A DNA stretch of 64,000 nt from Euglena gracilis. Lineage: Eukaryota; Euglenida; Euglenophyceae; Euglenales. The position numbers and the translations under genes are program-made. The DNA is taken from the NCBI GenBank assembly GCA_039621445.1, contig CP154954.1, positions 16,324,140 to 16,388,139 of the forward strand, given 5' to 3'. Shown here piece by piece: positions 61,001-64,000 of the stretch. Numbering within the stretch: position 1 is the first letter of the stretch; each line of letters begins with the position of its first letter. Under the pieces are notes generated by a model. That model made no database searches. It had not been told where the DNA came from and was given only the letters and a program-made list of their open reading frames with translations.

Positions 61001-61254
61001 GTCAAAACTGGGCCAAAAAAAGTTGGGAAAAATCGAAAAAACCTTTTTTGCCCAAAACCACGTGTTTTTGCCTCCCAGACCCGGAAAAACTGTTTTTGAC
61101 CCAAAAATGACCCTGCAATTTCCCCAGAAAAAAAAGACGGTAGACAACTTTTTTGCTCGGGCATATCTCCGGACTGGCGTGGAGTTGGGGTAACCCAAGG
61201 GCTCTGGAGAAACTAGGGATCGTCCCCTAACCTATTGGCTATTCACTTTGGGGG
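58010..61254 (+). repeat. higher-order unit 3 (A-B-B-C)
   Basis: Dyads at about 58847 (A), 59615 (B1) and 60387 (B2). A 15-bp loss, AAAACGCTGCGG-type, at about 58782 is shared with unit 4. The head contains an extra CCCGGGATTGCCTTA near 58056. Confidence 0.92.
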
Positions 61255-63718
61255 CCAGGAAATCCAATCACATCGATAATCCTCGGGGGTCCTTGCCTAC
61301 CCAGGGAGGGGGGGGGCGGGGGGCGGGGGGGGGGGCGGGGGGGGGAGGGGTCGGACCCCCCCCCTCCGGCCCCGGTGGTAAGCTTCGCTCTTACTCTAAA
61401 GAGATAAGAGCTCAGCGGCCAGGGTGTGACGTAGAGCTGAGCTCTTTGGGAGACCACCCTGGCCCGGCCCGGCCCGGCCCGGCCCGGCCGGCGGCTCGGC
61501 GGCCCAACCCAGGCCAGATACGGGGTTGAAAAACACTCATTTTCGGGTCAAAAACACCCTTTCCTGGGTCTGGGAGGCAAAAACACGTGGTTTTGGGTAA
61601 AAAAAATTTCGATTTTTTTTGACTTTTTTGACCGGAAAATGACCCAAAGTCCAAAGGATTCGGGCCAAAAACGGGGTGCTGGCGGGTCGAGTGGCGCTCA
61701 TTTTCGGCTCAAAAACACTTTTTCTGGGTCCGGGAGGCCAAAAAACATCATTTCGGGCAAAATTTTTTTTGATTTTTTTCGACCTTTTTGACCCGGTTTT
61801 GACCCAAAGTCCTTAAGATTTGGGCCCAAACCGGGGCTGGCGGGTCAAAAAACGCTCATTTTTTGGCTCAAAAACAGTTTTTCCGGGTCCGGGAGGCCAA
61901 AAAAAAATGGTTTTGGGCGAAAAAAAACTTTCGATTTTTTTCGACTTTTTTTGGCCGAAAACGGCTAAGTGGGGATTGCAGGTCATTTTGGGGTCAAAAA
62001 ATCGAAAAATTCAAAATGTCTCGAGTTGAAAAAAGTAAAGAGGACCGCCTTCCACAACGCCCGATCGATCGGTATGCGCGGTTTGGGCCAACTCCTCGCC
62101 TAGCCCGAGATACGGTCGTTTTGTGGTTTTGGGCCAGTTTTGCCAGTTTTGGCCATTTCGGGCCTGTTCCAGGCCCGAAACCGTAAATTGGCCGTATCTC
62201 GGGCTAGACGAGGAGTTGGGACCCAAACCAGGGGGTCAATCATGAGGTTTGGGGGGGGGGGGTTGACCGTTTTTTGAGGTTCCCGGGGTCTGGTTGTGCA
62301 ATTTTGGGCCAGTTTTGGGTACCCGGGGACCCCTGCGGGGGGTTGGAGGGCGGCTGGGCGAGGGGGGGATGGCAGGCAGGTTGGGACCCAAAATTTTGAA
62401 AAAAATTTCTTTCCCTCAAAAACACTTTTTTTCACTTTAGAACATCAAAAAAAGTGTTTTTGAGCCAAAAAAATTAAACCGACCCGGCCCCCACCCCGGG
62501 TGCGCCCCCCCCCCCCCCGGCCGGTGGACGTAGCCATTTTTGGGTCAAAAAGTCGAAAAAATTCGAAAAAATTTTTTGCCCAAAACCATGTTTTTTGACC
62601 TCCTGGACCCGAAAAAAGTGTTTTCGAGCCGAAAATGAGCGTTTTTGGACCCCCGGCCTCCGTTTTGGGCCCGAAACCAATGGACGTTGGATCATTTTCA
62701 TGTCAAAAAAGGAAAATTTCAGGGTCATTTTGGGGTCAAAAAAATCGAAAAATTCAAAATATCTCGAAGACGCGGAGTTGAGATAAAATAAAGAGGAACT
62801 CATTCCACAACTTTGGGACGCCCGTTCGATCGGTATGCACGGTTTGGGCCAACTCCTCGCCTAGCCCGAATTACGCCCGTTTTGTGGTTTTGGGCCAGTT
62901 TTGCCAGTTTTGGCCATTTCGGGCCCGTTCGGGGCCCGAAACCATAAATTGGCTATATCTCGGACTGGACGAGGAGTTGGGACCCAAACCAGGGGGTCAA
63001 TCCTCAGGTTTAGGGGGGGGGTTTAACCGTTTTTTGAGGTTCCCGGGGTCTGGTTGTGCGATTTTGGGCCATTTTTGGGTATTCGGGGACCCCTGCGGGG
63101 GGTCCGAGGGCGGATGGGCTTGGGAGGTCGGGAGGCAGGTCGGGACCTAAAATTTTAAAAAAATTTTTTTGCTCAAAAACACTTTTTTTCACTTCACAAC
63201 ATCAAAAAAAGTGTGTTTGAGCAAAAAAAAATTCCGACCCGGACTGCCCCCCACATGCCCCCCCCCCCCTGGCTGGGGCCCGCCCCGCTGGCCGGTGGTG
63301 CATTAAGCCATTTTTGGGTCAAAAAGTCGGAAAAATTCGAAAAAAATTGCCCAAAACCATGTTTTTTTGACCTCTCGGACCCGAAAAAAGTGTTTTCGAG
63401 CCAAAAATGAGTGTTTTTCGACCCTCCAGCGCCCCGTTTTGGGCCGCCAACCCATTGACTTTGGGTCAAAACTGGGCCAAAAAAAGTTGGGGAAAATCGA
63501 AAAAACCTTTTTTGCCCAAAACCACGTGTTTTTGCCTCCCAGACCCGGAAAAACTGTTTTTGACCCAAAAATGACCCTGCAATTTCACCAAAAAAAAAAG
63601 ACGGTAGACAACTTTTTTGCTCGGGCATATCTCCGGACTGGCGTGGAGTTGGGGTAACCCAAGGGCTCTGGAGAAACTAGGGATCGTCCCCTAACCTATT
63701 GGCTATTCACTTTGGGGG
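61255..63718 (+). repeat. higher-order unit 4 (A-B-C)
   Basis: Dyads at about 62087 (A) and 62852 (B). The shortest unit, about one B subunit shorter than unit 3. Confidence 0.92.
62415..62464. repeat. 18-bp hairpin at the A/B junction
   Basis: CTCAAAAACACTTTTTTT (62415-62432) and AAAAAAAGTGTTTTTGAG (62447-62464) are exact complements around a 14-nt loop. Versions with CTTCACAACATC loops occur at each B subunit, for example near 63173. Confidence 0.9.
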
Positions 63719-64000
63719 CCAGGAAATCCAATCACATCGATAATCCTCGGGGGTCCTTGCCTACCCAGGGAGGGGGGGGCGGGGGGCGGGGGGGGGGGGG
63801 CGGGGTGGGGGGGCGGACCCCCCCCTCCGGCCCCGGTGGTAAGCTTCGCTCTTACTCTGAAGAGATAAGAGCTCAGCGGCCAGGGTGTGACGTAGAGCTG
63901 AGCTCTTTGGGAGACCACCCTGGCCCGGCCCGGCCCGGCCCGGCCCGGCCGGCGGCTCGGCGGCCCAACCCAGGCCAGATACGGGGTTGAAAAACACTCA
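63719..64000 (+). repeat. higher-order unit 5, truncated by window end
   Basis: Head segment through GGTTGAAAAACACTCA; the rest lies outside the window. Confidence 0.95.

Noticed and set aside
53494-62803. Recurring ORF starting MSSSLFYLNSASSRYFEFF, six copies
   Set aside because: Repeats because the satellite repeats. The C-terminal parts differ by frame in each copy and the sequence is A/T-run-driven, so no selection for coding is visible.

Overview
The window is eukaryotic and almost gene-free. It is full of microsatellites, long G and C runs, palindromes, dispersed repeats and a satellite array. No rRNA, tRNA, bacterial operon or intact conserved gene was found by reading. The most protein-like gene is on the minus strand (about 24.2-26.8 kb). 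Its product carries two GEAK(N/Q)PGP motifs, which I recall, without being able to search, as common in dinoflagellate retroelement-like proteins. A dinoflagellate or other repeat-rich protist is therefore my best guess. Three-unit TTAGGG tracts and AATAAA motifs do not help either way.

Layout: 1-7.2 kb holds copies of a roughly 200-300 bp dispersed repeat, an A-rich foldback, and a 2.6 kb element (1350-3970) with terminal inverted repeats (TIRs) and a perfect 5-bp target duplication (AGCCA). A second element of the same family is at 6991-9991 (TSD AGGCA). Both are packed with TTGCGC/GCGCAA hairpins and long foldbacks, and neither shows a transposase. From 10 to 24 kb there is a mosaic of minisatellites, microsatellites and dispersed repeats with a few weak coding-exon candidates.

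About 24.2-27.9 kb is a GC-rich island carrying the frameshifted GEAKNPGP gene between two CT tracts. It ends in a 13-N assembly gap at 27911-27923. Everything from 7219 to about 24.0 kb then recurs, nearly identical and in direct orientation, at 27924-48.2 kb. The second copy is interrupted by a 2.75 kb purine-biased segment (about 35.1-37.86 kb) and by a heavily degraded extra copy of a 1 kb stretch (46.2-47.0 kb). This may be a true segmental duplication, two haplotypes placed in series, or an assembly error; the gap and the microsatellite edge make an artefact quite possible.

From 48.2 to 51.5 kb is single-copy sequence with weak ORFs and CCCCTTATAA-type repeats. From about 51.54 kb to the window end is a satellite array with higher-order units of 2.46-3.27 kb. 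They are built from A, B and C subunits (A-B-C or A-B-B-C), each A and B subunit carrying a roughly 130-bp dyad. The array opens with one subunit in inverted orientation. No genes can be defended inside the array.
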